A DNA stretch of 64,000 nt from CAVPWP01 sp050789285 (GCF_050789285.1 NZ_JBOUVX010000002.1:1054001-1118000), one strand, 5' to 3'. Shown: positions 15,844 to 24,901, counted from the first letter of the stretch. The notes: generated by a model not told the origin, from the letters alone. Numbers and translations are program-made.

Positions 15844-18237
15844 ATGAAATTCACCCTCTCCTGGCTGAAAGAGCATCTCGACACCCACGCCTCCGTGGAC
15901 GAGATCGCCGAGGCGCTCACCGATCTCGGGATGGAGGTCGAGGGGGTCGAGAACCCCATGGACAAGCTTGCGGGCTTCTCCATCGGCCGCGTCCTCAAGG
16001 CCCAGCCGCACCCCGACGCCGACCGCCTGCGCGTCTGCGAGGTCGAGACCGACCAGGGCGTGAAACAGATCATCTGCGGCGCGCCCAACGCGCGTGAAGG
16101 CATCACGGTCGTAGTGGCCCACCCCGGCACCTATATCCCCGGCATCGACACGACGATCCAGGTCGGCAAGATCCGGGGCATCGAAAGCCACGGCATGATG
16201 TGTTCGGAACGCGAGATGGAACTCAGCGACGAACACGACGGCATCATCGAACTGCCCTCGGGCAGCGTGGGCCAAGGCTTCGCCGACTGGCTGGCGCAGC
16301 ATGACCCCGCCAAGGTCGACCCGGTGATCGAGATCGCGATCACGCCGAACCGGCAGGACGCGCTGGGCGTCGAAGGCATCGCCCGCGACCTCGCCGCGCG
16401 CGGCCTTGGCACCTTCCTGACCGAACGGCCCGAGCCTGTGCCGGGCGGCTTCCCGTGCCCAATCGGCGTGACGATCGACGCGGACGCCCTGGACGGCGCG
16501 CCGCATTTCACCGGCCGCCTGATCCGGGGCGTGACGAACGGCCCCAGCCCCCAGTGGCTTCAGGACCGGCTGAAGGCCATCGGGTTGCGCCCGATCTCGG
16601 CCCTGGTCGACATCACCAACTTCTTCACCTTCGACCGCAACCGCCCGCTCCATGTCTTCGACGCCGACAAGGTGAAGGGCAACCTGCGCGTCCACCGTGC
16701 CAAGGGCGGCGAGACGCTTCAGGCGCTGGACGAACGCACCTATACCTTCACGCCCGGCATGATCGTCATCTCGGACGCCGAGGGCCCCGAAAGCATCGCC
16801 GGCGTCATGGGCGGCGAGGCCACCGGCGTGACGCCCGAGACGGTCAACGTCTTTCTTGAAAGCGCGTGGTGGGACCCCGTCACCATCGCCGGCACCGCGC
16901 GGTCGCTGAAGATCAGTTCCGACGCCAAGTACCGCTTCGAACGCGGCGTCGATCCGGCCTTCACCCGGCAGGGGCTGGAACTGGCGACCGCGATGATCCT
17001 CGATCTGTGCGGCGGCGAGGCGTCCGACGTGGTCGAGGCCGGCGCGCCCATCGACACCGACCGCGCCTATCGTCTGGACACGGCGCATGTCGCGCGGCTT
17101 GTGGGGATGGACCTGCCGGCCGAATGGCAGCGCAAGACTCTGGAATCGCTGGGCTTCACGCTGAAGGGCGACATGGCGCATCCGCCCAGCTGGCGGCTTG
17201 ACGTGAAGGGCGAGGCCGACCTGGTGGAAGAGGTCGCGCGCATCGCGTCCCTGACAAAGCTCGAGGCGCGGCCGATGCCGCGCGCGCAGACCGGCGTGCC
17301 GCGTCCCGTGCTGACGGTGAACCAGAGGCGCGAGCAGGCGGCACGGCGCACGATGGCGGCGCTGGGCTATAACGAATGCGTCACCTACAGCTTCATCGAC
17401 CGCGCCGCGGCGCTTCTCTTCGGCGGCTCGGACGCCGCGCGGCTGGAAAACCCGATCTCGTCCGAGATGAGCCACATGCGCCCCGCGCTTCTGCCGGGCC
17501 TTCTGCAGGCGGCGGCGCGCAACCAGGCGCGCGGCTTCATGGACCTTGCGCTTTTCGAGGTCGGCACCGCCTTCCACGGCGCCGAGCCCGAGGAACAGCA
17601 TCTGCAGGTCGCGGGCCTTCTGGTCGGCCAGAGCGGCCTGCGCAGCCCCCACGGCGGGCGCCGTCCGGTCGACCCGTTCGACGTGAAGGCCGACGCCGAG
17701 GCGGTTCTGGCCGCGATGGGCGCGCCCGCGAAGGTGCAGATCCTGCGCGGCGGGCCGGGCTGGTGGCATCCCGGGCGGCACGGGCTGATCTGCCTGGGCC
17801 CGAAGAAGGTTCTGGGCGTCTTCGGCGAGCTGCACCCCCGCGTGCTTGCGGCGATGGACGTGAAGGGCCCGGCGATGGCGATCACGCTGTTCCCCGACGA
17901 GCTTCCGCTGGCGCGCAAGGCCGGGGCGACGCGCCCGGCGCTGGACCTGGCCGATCTTCAGGCGGTCGAACGCGACTTCGCCTTCGTGCTGGACGACGGG
18001 GTCGAGGCGATCAACGTCGTCAACGCCGCCGCCGGCGCCGACAAGGCGCTGATCGAAGAGGTGCGCGTCTTCGATGAGTTCACCGGCGGGTCGCTGGGCG
18101 CGGGCAAGAAGTCGCTGGCCATCACCGTGCGGATGCAGCCGCGCGACCGGACACTGACCGAGGACGAGATCGAGGCCGTGGCCGCGAAGATCGTCGAGAA
18201 GGTCGGCAAGGCCACCGGCGGCGTCCTGCGCGGCTGA
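15844..18237 (+). CDS. pheT: Phenylalanine-tRNA ligase beta subunit
   Basis: Beta subunit of phenylalanyl-tRNA synthetase, 797 residues, the usual length. It has an N-terminal OB-fold tRNA-binding domain (about 40-150, with PHPDADRLRVCEV and GIESHGMMCSEREM), the B3/B4 editing domain (about 210-400, with GEATGVTPET), B5 with PPSWRLDVKGEADLVEEVARI, and a C-terminal anticodon-binding domain ending near 797. The ribosome-binding site is weak (GCGGAAA) and sits in the end of the DUF2513 gene, so its translation may depend on ribosomes arriving from upstream. Confidence 0.97.
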   Translation: MKFTLSWLKEHLDTHASVDEIAEALTDLGMEVEGVENPMDKLAGFSIGRVLKAQPHPDADRLRVCEVETDQGVKQIICGAPNAREGITVVVAHPGTYIPGIDTTIQVGKIRGIESHGMMCSEREMELSDEHDGIIELPSGSVGQGFADWLAQHDPAKVDPVIEIAITPNRQDALGVEGIARDLAARGLGTFLTERPEPVPGGFPCPIGVTIDADALDGAPHFTGRLIRGVTNGPSPQWLQDRLKAIGLRPISALVDITNFFTFDRNRPLHVFDADKVKGNLRVHRAKGGETLQALDERTYTFTPGMIVISDAEGPESIAGVMGGEATGVTPETVNVFLESAWWDPVTIAGTARSLKISSDAKYRFERGVDPAFTRQGLELATAMILDLCGGEASDVVEAGAPIDTDRAYRLDTAHVARLVGMDLPAEWQRKTLESLGFTLKGDMAHPPSWRLDVKGEADLVEEVARIASLTKLEARPMPRAQTGVPRPVLTVNQRREQAARRTMAALGYNECVTYSFIDRAAALLFGGSDAARLENPISSEMSHMRPALLPGLLQAAARNQARGFMDLALFEVGTAFHGAEPEEQHLQVAGLLVGQSGLRSPHGGRRPVDPFDVKADAEAVLAAMGAPAKVQILRGGPGWWHPGRHGLICLGPKKVLGVFGELHPRVLAAMDVKGPAMAITLFPDELPLARKAGATRPALDLADLQAVERDFAFVLDDGVEAINVVNAAAGADKALIEEVRVFDEFTGGSLGAGKKSLAITVRMQPRDRTLTEDEIEAVAAKIVEKVGKATGGVLRG

Positions 18238-18239
18238 GC

Positions 18240-18300
18240 GCGGGCAGGGGGCTCTGCCCCCTGACCCCCGGGATATTTGCAGGTCGATGGAGGCCCGGGG
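18240..18300 (+). repeat. Intergenic palindromic repeat after pheT
   Basis: GGGGGCTCTGCCCCC hairpin followed by CCCCGGGATATTTGCAGG, another member of the repeat type seen at 10457 and 10648. It lies between pheT and ytoQ and may act as a terminator. Confidence 0.65.
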
Positions 18301-18353
18301 GTTTGGTCTTGCTGCCATCCGGGCTAGGTTTGCCGGAAAAGGAGGACCCAGAC

Positions 18354-18824
18354 ATGACCCTGAACGTTTACCTTTCGGGTGAGATCCACACCGACTGGCG
18401 CGAACAGATCGTCGCGGGCGCGCGCGGTCTGGACGTGGCGTTTCACGCGCCGGTGACCGATCACGAGGCGTCCGACGACTGCGGCGTGGCGATCCTGGGG
18501 GCCGAGGCCGACAAGTTCTGGCACGACCACAAGGGTGCGAAGTTGAACGCGATCCGGACCCGCAAGGGGATCGAGGAGGCCGACGTCGTCGTCGTGCGCT
18601 TCGGCGAGAAGTACCGCCAGTGGAACGCGGCCTTCGACGCGGGCTATGCCGCGGCGCTTGGCAAGTCGATCATCGTGCTGAGCCAGCCCGACCACCAGCA
18701 CGCTCTGAAGGAAGTCCATGCCGCCGCCCTGGCCGTGGCCGAAGAGCCGCGACAGGTCGTCGAGATCCTGCGCTATGTCCTGACCGGCGCCTTGCCGCGC
18801 ACCTCTGCCGCCGCGGCCGAGTAG
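18354..18824 (+). CDS. ytoQ: YtoQ family protein
   Basis: A 156-residue cytosolic protein related to nucleoside 2-deoxyribosyltransferase-like folds; the YtoQ family has no established function. Visible family blocks are NVYLSGEIHTDWRE at the N-terminus, HAPVTDHEASDDCG, and FGEKYRQWNAAFDAGYAAALGK. The start ATG has an excellent AAAGGAGG ribosome-binding site. It probably has its own promoter after the repeat that follows pheT. Confidence 0.85.
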   Translation: MTLNVYLSGEIHTDWREQIVAGARGLDVAFHAPVTDHEASDDCGVAILGAEADKFWHDHKGAKLNAIRTRKGIEEADVVVVRFGEKYRQWNAAFDAGYAAALGKSIIVLSQPDHQHALKEVHAAALAVAEEPRQVVEILRYVLTGALPRTSAAAAE

Positions 18825-18926
18825 GCGGAAAAAACACGCTGGCCCCGAGGCCTGCGCGTGCTATCGAAGGCGCGGGGTCGGCGATTGGCCCGGCCAGTGC
18901 GAACGCGACAACGTGGGAAAGCGAGT

Positions 18927-19310
18927 ATGCTCAAGGAATTCAGGGAGTTCATTGCGCGCGGCAACGTCATCGACCTTGCCGTGGGGATCATCATCGGTGC
19001 GGCGTTCACCGCCATCGTGACCTCGATCGTCGAGGACCTGGTGAACCCGCTGATCGGCTTGATCATCGGCGGCGTCGATTTCAGCGCGATCAGCTTTGGC
19101 GTCGGCGACGCGCAGTTCATGATCGGCAACTTCATCAACGCCGTGATCAAGTTCCTGATCATCGCCTGGGTCGTGTTCCTGATCGTCAAGGCGGTGAACC
19201 GCGTCAGCACGCTTGCCAAGAAGCCGGAAGAGGCCGCGCCCGAAGAGCCGAAGGGCCCGACGCAGGAAGAGCTTCTGATCGAGATCCGCGACGCGCTGAA
19301 GGCACGCTGA
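18927..19310 (+). CDS. mscL: Large-conductance mechanosensitive channel
   Basis: Inner-membrane emergency release valve for hypo-osmotic shock. The 127-residue protein has the MscL N-terminal helix LKEFREFIARGNVIDLAVG, TM1 (about 14-44) with the pore-lining GIIIGAAFTAIV, a periplasmic loop, TM2 (about 65-90), and a C-terminal helix EELLIEIRDALKAR. The start is fixed by the family N-terminus and a GGGAAAGCGAG ribosome-binding site. It probably forms a homopentamer like other MscL proteins. Confidence 0.96.
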   Translation: MLKEFREFIARGNVIDLAVGIIIGAAFTAIVTSIVEDLVNPLIGLIIGGVDFSAISFGVGDAQFMIGNFINAVIKFLIIAWVVFLIVKAVNRVSTLAKKPEEAAPEEPKGPTQEELLIEIRDALKAR

Positions 19311-19436
19311 GGACGGCCCGGTCTGCCGGCCCGGCCGCGCTGGCGGGGCCGCCCTGACCGAGGCTCTGCAAGATTGCGCCAAAATTCAACCACAGTTGGC
19401 TGAGACCATCGCCCCAGATGCGGGAGTTCCGGGGCG

Positions 19437-21587
19437 ATGGATCTACTTCAGGAAATATGGCGCGATCTAATATCGGCGCCATTCGACATGAACCTGCGGA
19501 TCTCGCTGTTCTACCTGTTCTGCACGGCGTGCCTTGCCACGGCGGTCTGGGGGCTCAGGGGGCGTCCGCAGCCCTTCCTTCGCTGGCTCCTGCCGCGCGA
19601 AGTCTACCGGCACAGGTCGAACCTTCTCGACATCAAGCTGTTCCTGACCAACCGCGTCGCCGGCGTGACCGGGATACTGGGCGCGATCCTTGGCCCGACT
19701 GTGGTGGCTTATTACACGCTCAATGGGCTTGCGCTGCTGACCGGGCAGGGCCTTGCGGACGAGCCCGCGACCGGCATGCGGCTTCTGATCGCGACGCTCT
19801 CCATCGTCGTGGCGCGGGATTTCTGCGTGTACTGGGCGCACCGGTTGCACCACGACAGCCCGGTTCTGTGGCCATTCCATGCCGTGCACCATTCGGCCGA
19901 GGTGCTGACGCCCCTCACGGTCACCCGGGCCCATCCGGTTGAGACCATCATTCGCAACGTCCTGATCGCGGGGCTTGTGGGCGTCGTGCAGGCGCTTCTG
20001 CTTTTCTTCGTCACCGGGCAGATCAGCGTGCTCGAGATCGGCGGGGCGAACGCGATCTACTTCCTGTTCAACGCGCTGGGGTCCAATCTTCGGCACAGCC
20101 ACATCTGGCTGAGCTATGGGCGGGTGCTCGAGCATATCTTCATCTCGCCGGCGCAGCACCAGATCCATCATTCGATGGACGTGAAGCACCACAACAAGAA
20201 CTACGGCTCGATCTTCGCGATCTGGGACTGGATGTTCGGGACGCTTTACGTCCCCCGGACCTATGAGGAACTGCGCTTCGGCGTGGCCGATGCGACGGGC
20301 ACGTCCCTCGGACAGCCTTATCCGACATTGCGCGCCGCGCTGATCCGCCCCTTCGTCGAAAGCTGGCAGGCGCTGTCCCTGAACCGCAGCGAAGGCGCGC
20401 CGGCCCTGCGCGTCGTGCCGGCGCCTGCGCCCCGCCCGATGGACGCGTCCTTCTCGCTCTGGCTCGACGTCTTGCGGGCGGTGGCGGCCTTCGCGGTGCT
20501 GTTCGGCCACATGGCCCATGTCCGCTTCACCGGCGGCGACTTCTTCGTTCTGCGCGAGGTGAACCTGGCCAGCGACGCGGTGATCGTCTTCTTCGTGCTG
20601 TCCGGTCTCGTGATCGCCCACGCCGCAAGCCGAGACGGCACATGGGAGGCTTTCGCCTTCAACCGGGCGACGCGCATCCTGTCGGTCGTCGCGCCCGCGC
20701 TTCTGCTGACGCTTGTCTTCGATGGCATCGGCACCCGGATCGATCCGTCGGCCTATCCGCCGGACTACTACTGGGATCTGCCGCTGTCCGAGTTCCTGCT
20801 GCGGGGGCTGACGCTGACCAACCAGTGGCAGGGATACTGGGACTGGGTGCGCCTTGGCACGAACGGACCCCTGTGGTCGCTAAGCTACGAGGTCGCCTAC
20901 TATCTGATGTTCGGGGTCGCGCTGTTTCTGCGCGGACCGATGCGGTGGCTTTTGCTTGCGCTTCTCGCGCTTGTGGCGGGGCTGCCGATCCTGCTTCTGC
21001 TTCCCGCGTGGCTGATCGGGGTGGCGGTCTGGCGGCGCATCGGCACGCCCGGTGCGACGGGCCTGCCGATGCCGCTTGCGGTGGGCCTTGCCTTGGGGGC
21101 GCCCGTGCTTGTCGTGGTGCTGAAGGCCCTTGGCGCGGATACGCTGCTGAACGATATCACGGCCGCTGCGGTGTCTCCGGCCAGCCCGGCCCAGCTTTTC
21201 ATCTATTCCGACGAAGTCCTGTGGAACACCGTTCTGGCGCTTCTGGTCGCGGCGCATCTTGTCGGCATGATCGGCGTCGTCGCGCGCGTGTCGATCCGCC
21301 TCGATTCAGCCTTTGCCCGGATCATCCGGTGGCTCGCAGGGGGCAGCTTCTCGCTTTACATCATGCATTATCCGACGCTTCACCTGCTTGACGCGACGCT
21401 GCCAGAAAGCCTTCCCGGCCTGCATCTGTGGATGCTTCTGCTAACCCTGGCCGTCTGTTACGGGTTTGCCGCGCTTTTCGAGCGCCCGCTGGGACGGTTT
21501 CGCGCCGCGCTGCGCCAGATGGCCGAACGCCGCCACGACAAGGTCGCGGCGGCGTCCGATCTGACCGTGGATCGCAGCGCGCCCTAG
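19437..21587 (+). CDS. Fusion of fatty-acid hydroxylase/sterol desaturase with acyltransferase family 3
   Basis: A 716-residue integral membrane protein with two enzyme domains. Residues about 1-290 form a fatty-acid hydroxylase/sterol-desaturase domain with the three histidine boxes HRLHH (135-139), HAVHH (148-152) and HQIHH (241-245) that bind a di-iron centre. Residues about 338-690 form an acyltransferase-3 domain: LDVLRAVAAFAVLFGH with His358, FFVLSGLVI, GPLWSLSYEVAYY and SLYIMHYPTLH. The linker 315-337 is rich in Pro and Ala. A hydroxylated lipid made by the first domain might be the substrate of the second, but that is inference. No partner gene is adjacent. Confidence 0.85.
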   Translation: MDLLQEIWRDLISAPFDMNLRISLFYLFCTACLATAVWGLRGRPQPFLRWLLPREVYRHRSNLLDIKLFLTNRVAGVTGILGAILGPTVVAYYTLNGLALLTGQGLADEPATGMRLLIATLSIVVARDFCVYWAHRLHHDSPVLWPFHAVHHSAEVLTPLTVTRAHPVETIIRNVLIAGLVGVVQALLLFFVTGQISVLEIGGANAIYFLFNALGSNLRHSHIWLSYGRVLEHIFISPAQHQIHHSMDVKHHNKNYGSIFAIWDWMFGTLYVPRTYEELRFGVADATGTSLGQPYPTLRAALIRPFVESWQALSLNRSEGAPALRVVPAPAPRPMDASFSLWLDVLRAVAAFAVLFGHMAHVRFTGGDFFVLREVNLASDAVIVFFVLSGLVIAHAASRDGTWEAFAFNRATRILSVVAPALLLTLVFDGIGTRIDPSAYPPDYYWDLPLSEFLLRGLTLTNQWQGYWDWVRLGTNGPLWSLSYEVAYYLMFGVALFLRGPMRWLLLALLALVAGLPILLLLPAWLIGVAVWRRIGTPGATGLPMPLAVGLALGAPVLVVVLKALGADTLLNDITAAAVSPASPAQLFIYSDEVLWNTVLALLVAAHLVGMIGVVARVSIRLDSAFARIIRWLAGGSFSLYIMHYPTLHLLDATLPESLPGLHLWMLLLTLAVCYGFAALFERPLGRFRAALRQMAERRHDKVAAASDLTVDRSAP

Positions 21588-21592
21588 CGCAC

Positions 21593-22711
21593 TCAGACCT
21601 TCAGCGCCAATTGCGGCGACAGCACGTCGATGCCAAGCGCCTTGCCCACCGCGTAATAGGTCAGGTTCCCGGCGTGGACGTTCAGACCGTTCAGCAGATG
21701 CGGATCGTCCTGGCAGGCCTGCCGCCAGCCCTTGTCGGCCAGCGCCAGCATGAAGGGCATCGTGGCATTGCCAAGGGCGATGGTCGAGGTGCGCGCGACC
21801 GCGCCGGGCATGTTGGCCACGCAGTAATGCATGATCCCGTCGACCTCGTAGATCGGCTTTTCATGGGTCGTGGCCTTCGACGTCTCGAAGCAGCCGCCCT
21901 GGTCGATCGCCACGTCGACGATCGCCGCGCCGGGCTTCATCGAGGACAGCTGCGCGCGGGTGACAAGCTTCGGCGCCGCCGCGCCGGGCACCAGGACCGC
22001 GCCGATCACCAGATCGGCTTGGGCCACCAGTTCCGCCGTGGTGCCGGCCGAGGCATAGCTGGTGCGGAACACACCGCCGAAGACGTCATCGAGATAGCGC
22101 AGGCGCGGCAACGACCGGTCAAGAACGACCACGTCCGACCCCATACCGGCCGCGATACGGGCGGCATGGGTGCCGACGACGCCGCCGCCGATGACGACCG
22201 TGCGCGCAGGCGCCACGCCGGGCACGCCGCCCATCAGCACGCCGCGTCCGCCGTTGGCCTTCTGCAGGGTCCAGGCCCCGACCTGCGGCGCAAGCCGGCC
22301 GGCGACTTCGGACATCGGCGCCAGCAGCGGCAGGCCGCCGGCCGCGTCGGTCACGGTCTCATAGGCGATGGCGGTGCACCCCGATGCCAGCAGGTCCTTC
22401 GTCTGCTCCGGATCGGGCGCGAGGTGAAGATAGGTGAACAGCACCTGGCCCTCGCGCAGCATAGCGCGCTCGACCGCCTGGGGTTCCTTCACCTTCACGA
22501 TCATGTCCGCTTGGGCGAAGACCTCGGCCGCGGTGCCGACCAGGCGCGCGCCGGCGGCCGTGTAATCTGCGTCGGGGAAGCCTGATCCGGCGCCGGCGCC
22601 GGTCTCGACGATGACGTCGTGACCGTGGCGCACGGCCTCCTGGGCGGCGTTGGGCGTCAGGCCCACGCGGAATTCCTGCGGCTTGATCTCTTTCGGGCAG
22701 CCAATCTTCAT
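21593..22711 (-). CDS. ald: Alanine dehydrogenase
   Basis: NAD-dependent reversible deamination of L-alanine to pyruvate and ammonium, in the cytosol. The 372-residue protein shows the family start MKIGCPKEIKPQEFRVGLTP, VKVKEPQAVE with a substrate Lys, the HLAPD segment with catalytic His, and the nucleotide site VIGGGVVGTHAARIAAGMG. The ribosome-binding site is GGGAGGACCC. It is divergent from an Lrp/AsnC regulator gene, the arrangement usual for ald control by alanine. A 12-base perfect palindrome lies 17 bases upstream. Confidence 0.96.
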   Translation of the reverse strand: MKIGCPKEIKPQEFRVGLTPNAAQEAVRHGHDVIVETGAGAGSGFPDADYTAAGARLVGTAAEVFAQADMIVKVKEPQAVERAMLREGQVLFTYLHLAPDPEQTKDLLASGCTAIAYETVTDAAGGLPLLAPMSEVAGRLAPQVGAWTLQKANGGRGVLMGGVPGVAPARTVVIGGGVVGTHAARIAAGMGSDVVVLDRSLPRLRYLDDVFGGVFRTSYASAGTTAELVAQADLVIGAVLVPGAAAPKLVTRAQLSSMKPGAAIVDVAIDQGGCFETSKATTHEKPIYEVDGIMHYCVANMPGAVARTSTIALGNATMPFMLALADKGWRQACQDDPHLLNGLNVHAGNLTYYAVGKALGIDVLSPQLALKV

Positions 22712-22727
22712 GGGGGTCCTCCCTGGC

Positions 22728-22739
22728 AATCGCGCGATT
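22728..22739. promoter_or_regulatory. 12-base palindrome in the ald/lrp divergent region
   Basis: AATCGCGCGATT is a perfect palindrome 17 bases before ald. A GTTTGAAAC palindrome follows near 22767. Either may be part of the binding site of the adjacent Lrp-type regulator. Confidence 0.35.
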
Positions 22740-22845
22740 CAATGCCGCATCCGAAGTGAAATGTGTTTGAAACTTTGCGCGTGGTTCTGGCAGTAAGCGG
22801 GAGAATTAGCGATCAACGCGCCAAGAACCGGGAGATGTTTGCGCG

Positions 22846-23307
22846 ATGGAAGACTTCGACACAATCGACCGACGCATCCTGCAGATCCTGCAGAAGCGTG
22901 GACGCATCTCGAACGCCGAACTCTCCGAGGTCGCGAACCTGTCGCCCTCGGCCTGTCACAGGCGCGTGCAGCGGCTCGAGAAACTGGGGGTGATCCGCGA
23001 CTACGTGGCACTTCTTGATCCGCGGAAGCTTGGTCGGCCCACGACCGTCTTCGTCGAGATCACGTTGTCGGGCCAGGCCGACGAGGTGCTCGACGCCTTC
23101 GAAAGGGCCGTGGCGCAGATCCCCGACGTGCTGGAGTGCCACCTCATGGCCGGGGCGGCGGACTATCTGCTCAAGGTGGTGGCGGCCGATACCGAGGATT
23201 TCGCCCGCATCCACCGCCGGTTCCTTGCCCGGCTGCCCGGCGTGGCGCAGATGCATTCCAGCTTTGCGCTGCGCACGGTGCGCCAGACCACCGCGCTTCC
23301 GGTGTGA
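22846..23307 (+). CDS. Lrp/AsnC family transcriptional regulator (probable ald regulator)
   Basis: A 153-residue regulator with an N-terminal helix-turn-helix (DTIDRRILQILQKRGRISNAELSEVANLSPSACHRRV, residues about 4-43) and a C-terminal ligand-sensing RAM/ACT-like domain from about 68. It is divergent from ald across a 134-base gap. AldR-type regulators in related bacteria respond to L-alanine and activate ald, so the same role is likely. There is no clear strong ribosome-binding site apart from GGGAGATG some distance upstream. Confidence 0.88.
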   Translation: MEDFDTIDRRILQILQKRGRISNAELSEVANLSPSACHRRVQRLEKLGVIRDYVALLDPRKLGRPTTVFVEITLSGQADEVLDAFERAVAQIPDVLECHLMAGAADYLLKVVAADTEDFARIHRRFLARLPGVAQMHSSFALRTVRQTTALPV

Positions 23308-23313
23308 CGGGTG

Positions 23314-23733
23314 TCAGGCCGAAGTATCCACGATCTCGTAGTCGTGGGTGACGGTCGCGGTCTTTTCCAGCATGGCGGTGGCCGAACAGTATTTCTCGAC
23401 CGACAGGTTGATCGCGCGTTCGACCTTGGCCTCCGACAGGCCCCGGCCCTTGACCACGAAATGCAGATGGATGCGGGTGAAGACCTTGGGCGGTTCGGGC
23501 GCCCGGTCGGCGTCAAGCTGGACGATCACGTCGTCGACCGGCTGGCGTCCCTTCTGAAGGATGTCGACGACATCCCAGGCCGAACAGCTGCCCGCACCCA
23601 TCAGCACAAGCTCCATTGCGCTGGGGCCGGGCTTCGCGCCGCCGTCATGCGCGGTGCCGATGACGATGGAATGCCCGGTTTCGGTCTGGCCGGTGAACGT
23701 CCGGTCGCCGACCCAGGTGATGGTGGATTTCAT
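23314..23733 (-). CDS. OsmC/Ohr-family protein, YhfA-like
   Basis: A 139-residue protein of the OsmC/Ohr fold. Two conserved cysteines are present, one in GAGSCSAWDVVDIL and one in VEKYCSATAMLEK, as needed for thiol-dependent peroxide reduction. The sequence is closest in style to the YhfA branch (start KSTITWVGDRTFTG; GTAHDGGAKPGPSAMELVL), whose substrate is not settled. The start at 23733 has a GGAGGGCACG ribosome-binding site; a start 24 bases earlier is less likely. Confidence 0.85.
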   Translation of the reverse strand: MKSTITWVGDRTFTGQTETGHSIVIGTAHDGGAKPGPSAMELVLMGAGSCSAWDVVDILQKGRQPVDDVIVQLDADRAPEPPKVFTRIHLHFVVKGRGLSEAKVERAINLSVEKYCSATAMLEKTATVTHDYEIVDTSA

Positions 23734-23819
23734 CGTGCCCTCCGCTGCTGACGGCACGCAATTACGGCCTTTCGGCGCCGTGCGCCAGACCCGCGGAACC
23801 GATGCCCGAAGACGACAAA

Positions 23820-23839
23820 CCCCCGGGCGATGCCGGGGG
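23820..23839 (-). terminator. Rho-independent terminator after rpsU
   Basis: CCCCCGG / CCGGGGG arms around a 6-base loop; on the minus strand the hairpin is followed by TTTGTCGTCTT. It lies 44 bases past the rpsU stop. Confidence 0.7.
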
Positions 23840-23882
23840 CCGTCTGACCGGCGGGTTGCCCCGCCACAGTGCTTTCAGGAGC

Positions 23883-24089
23883 TTACATGAGCCCTTCGCG
23901 CTGGGCCTTCTTCCGCGCGAGCTTGCGCGCGCGGCGGATCGCTTCGGCCTTCTCGCGCGCCCGCTTTTCGGACGGTTTCTCGAAATGCTGCTTGAGCTTC
24001 ATTTCCCGAAACACGCCTTCACGCTGAAGTTTCTTCTTCAACGCGCGCAGCGCCTGATCGACGTTGTTGTCGCGAACACTGACCTGCAT
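23883..24089 (-). CDS. rpsU: 30S ribosomal protein S21
   Basis: A 68-residue basic protein of the small subunit, involved in translation initiation. The N-terminal MQVSVRDNNVDQALRALKKK and the block FREMKLKQHFEKPSEKRAREK are the S21 signature. It is divergent from the COQ9-family gene, a conserved arrangement in Alphaproteobacteria. A promoter with TGGACA and TATAGG boxes lies upstream at 24142-24170. Confidence 0.97.
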   Translation of the reverse strand: MQVSVRDNNVDQALRALKKKLQREGVFREMKLKQHFEKPSEKRAREKAEAIRRARKLARKKAQREGLM

Positions 24090-24141
24090 CGTGGTGTCAC
24101 CACCTTCCTAAGTTAGAGTTGCATTGGCTGCAGGAAGTGGC

Positions 24142-24170
24142 CCTATAGCAAAGGCGCCATAGATTGTCCA
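24142..24170 (-). promoter_or_regulatory. Predicted sigma-70 promoter of rpsU
   Basis: On the minus strand TGGACA and TATAGG are separated by 17 bases, with the -10 box 53 bases before the rpsU start. Confidence 0.5.
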
Positions 24171-24199
24171 CTGCCCGAGAAACACGGCGGAGACCCTGC

Positions 24200-24901
24200 A
24201 TGACCGACGCACCCACCGACCTAAAGACGCGCCTGCTTGACGCGGCGCTGCCGCATGTCGCCTTCGACGGCTGGACCGACGCGACCTTCCGTGCGGCCTG
24301 CCAGGACGCCGGCGTGGACGCCGCCGCGGCCCGGCTGGCCTGCCCGCGTGGCGCGATCGACCTTGCCGTCGCCTTCCACCGTCGCGGCGACGAGGCGATG
24401 ACGCGCCGCCTTGCCACGGCGGACCTGTCGCCGATGCGCTTTCGCGATCGGATCGCGGCGGCGATCCGCTTTCGCCTCGAGGCCACGGGCGATGCCGAGG
24501 CCGTGCGGCGGGGCGTGACCCTTTTCGCCCTGCCGATGCACGCGCCCGAGGGCGCGCGGCTGATCTGGGGCACCGCCGATGTGATCTGGACCTCGCTTGG
24601 CGACACGTCCGAGGATCTGAACTGGTACACCAAGCGCGCCACGCTGGGCGCAGTCTACAGCTCGACCGTGCTGTTCTGGCTGGGCGACGAAAGCCCGGGC
24701 CATCAGGACACATGGGCCTTCGTCGATCGCCGGATCGAGGATGTGATGCGGATCGAGAAGCTCAAGACGCAGGCGCGGGAGAATCCGGTGCTTTCGCGCC
24801 TGTTGGCGGGGCCAGCCTGGGTCGCGGGGAAGGTGCGCAAGCCCGCGCGCGTGCCGCAGGTCGATCTTCCGGGGTTCACGGCGGGCCACACCCCGCGATG
24901 A
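24200..24901 (+). CDS. COQ9 family protein (rpsU-divergent)
   Basis: A 233-residue protein of the COQ9 family, which in mitochondria and some bacteria helps ubiquinone biosynthesis by binding lipid intermediates; the fold resembles TetR regulators. Visible family blocks are LLDAALPHVAFDGWTDATFRAACQDAGV and the C-terminal LNWYTKRATLGAVYSSTVLFWLGDESPGHQDTWAFVDRRI. The position divergent from rpsU is the trait by which this bacterial subfamily is named. The last 4 bases overlap the next gene, a quinone oxidoreductase. Confidence 0.9.
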   Translation: MTDAPTDLKTRLLDAALPHVAFDGWTDATFRAACQDAGVDAAAARLACPRGAIDLAVAFHRRGDEAMTRRLATADLSPMRFRDRIAAAIRFRLEATGDAEAVRRGVTLFALPMHAPEGARLIWGTADVIWTSLGDTSEDLNWYTKRATLGAVYSSTVLFWLGDESPGHQDTWAFVDRRIEDVMRIEKLKTQARENPVLSRLLAGPAWVAGKVRKPARVPQVDLPGFTAGHTPR

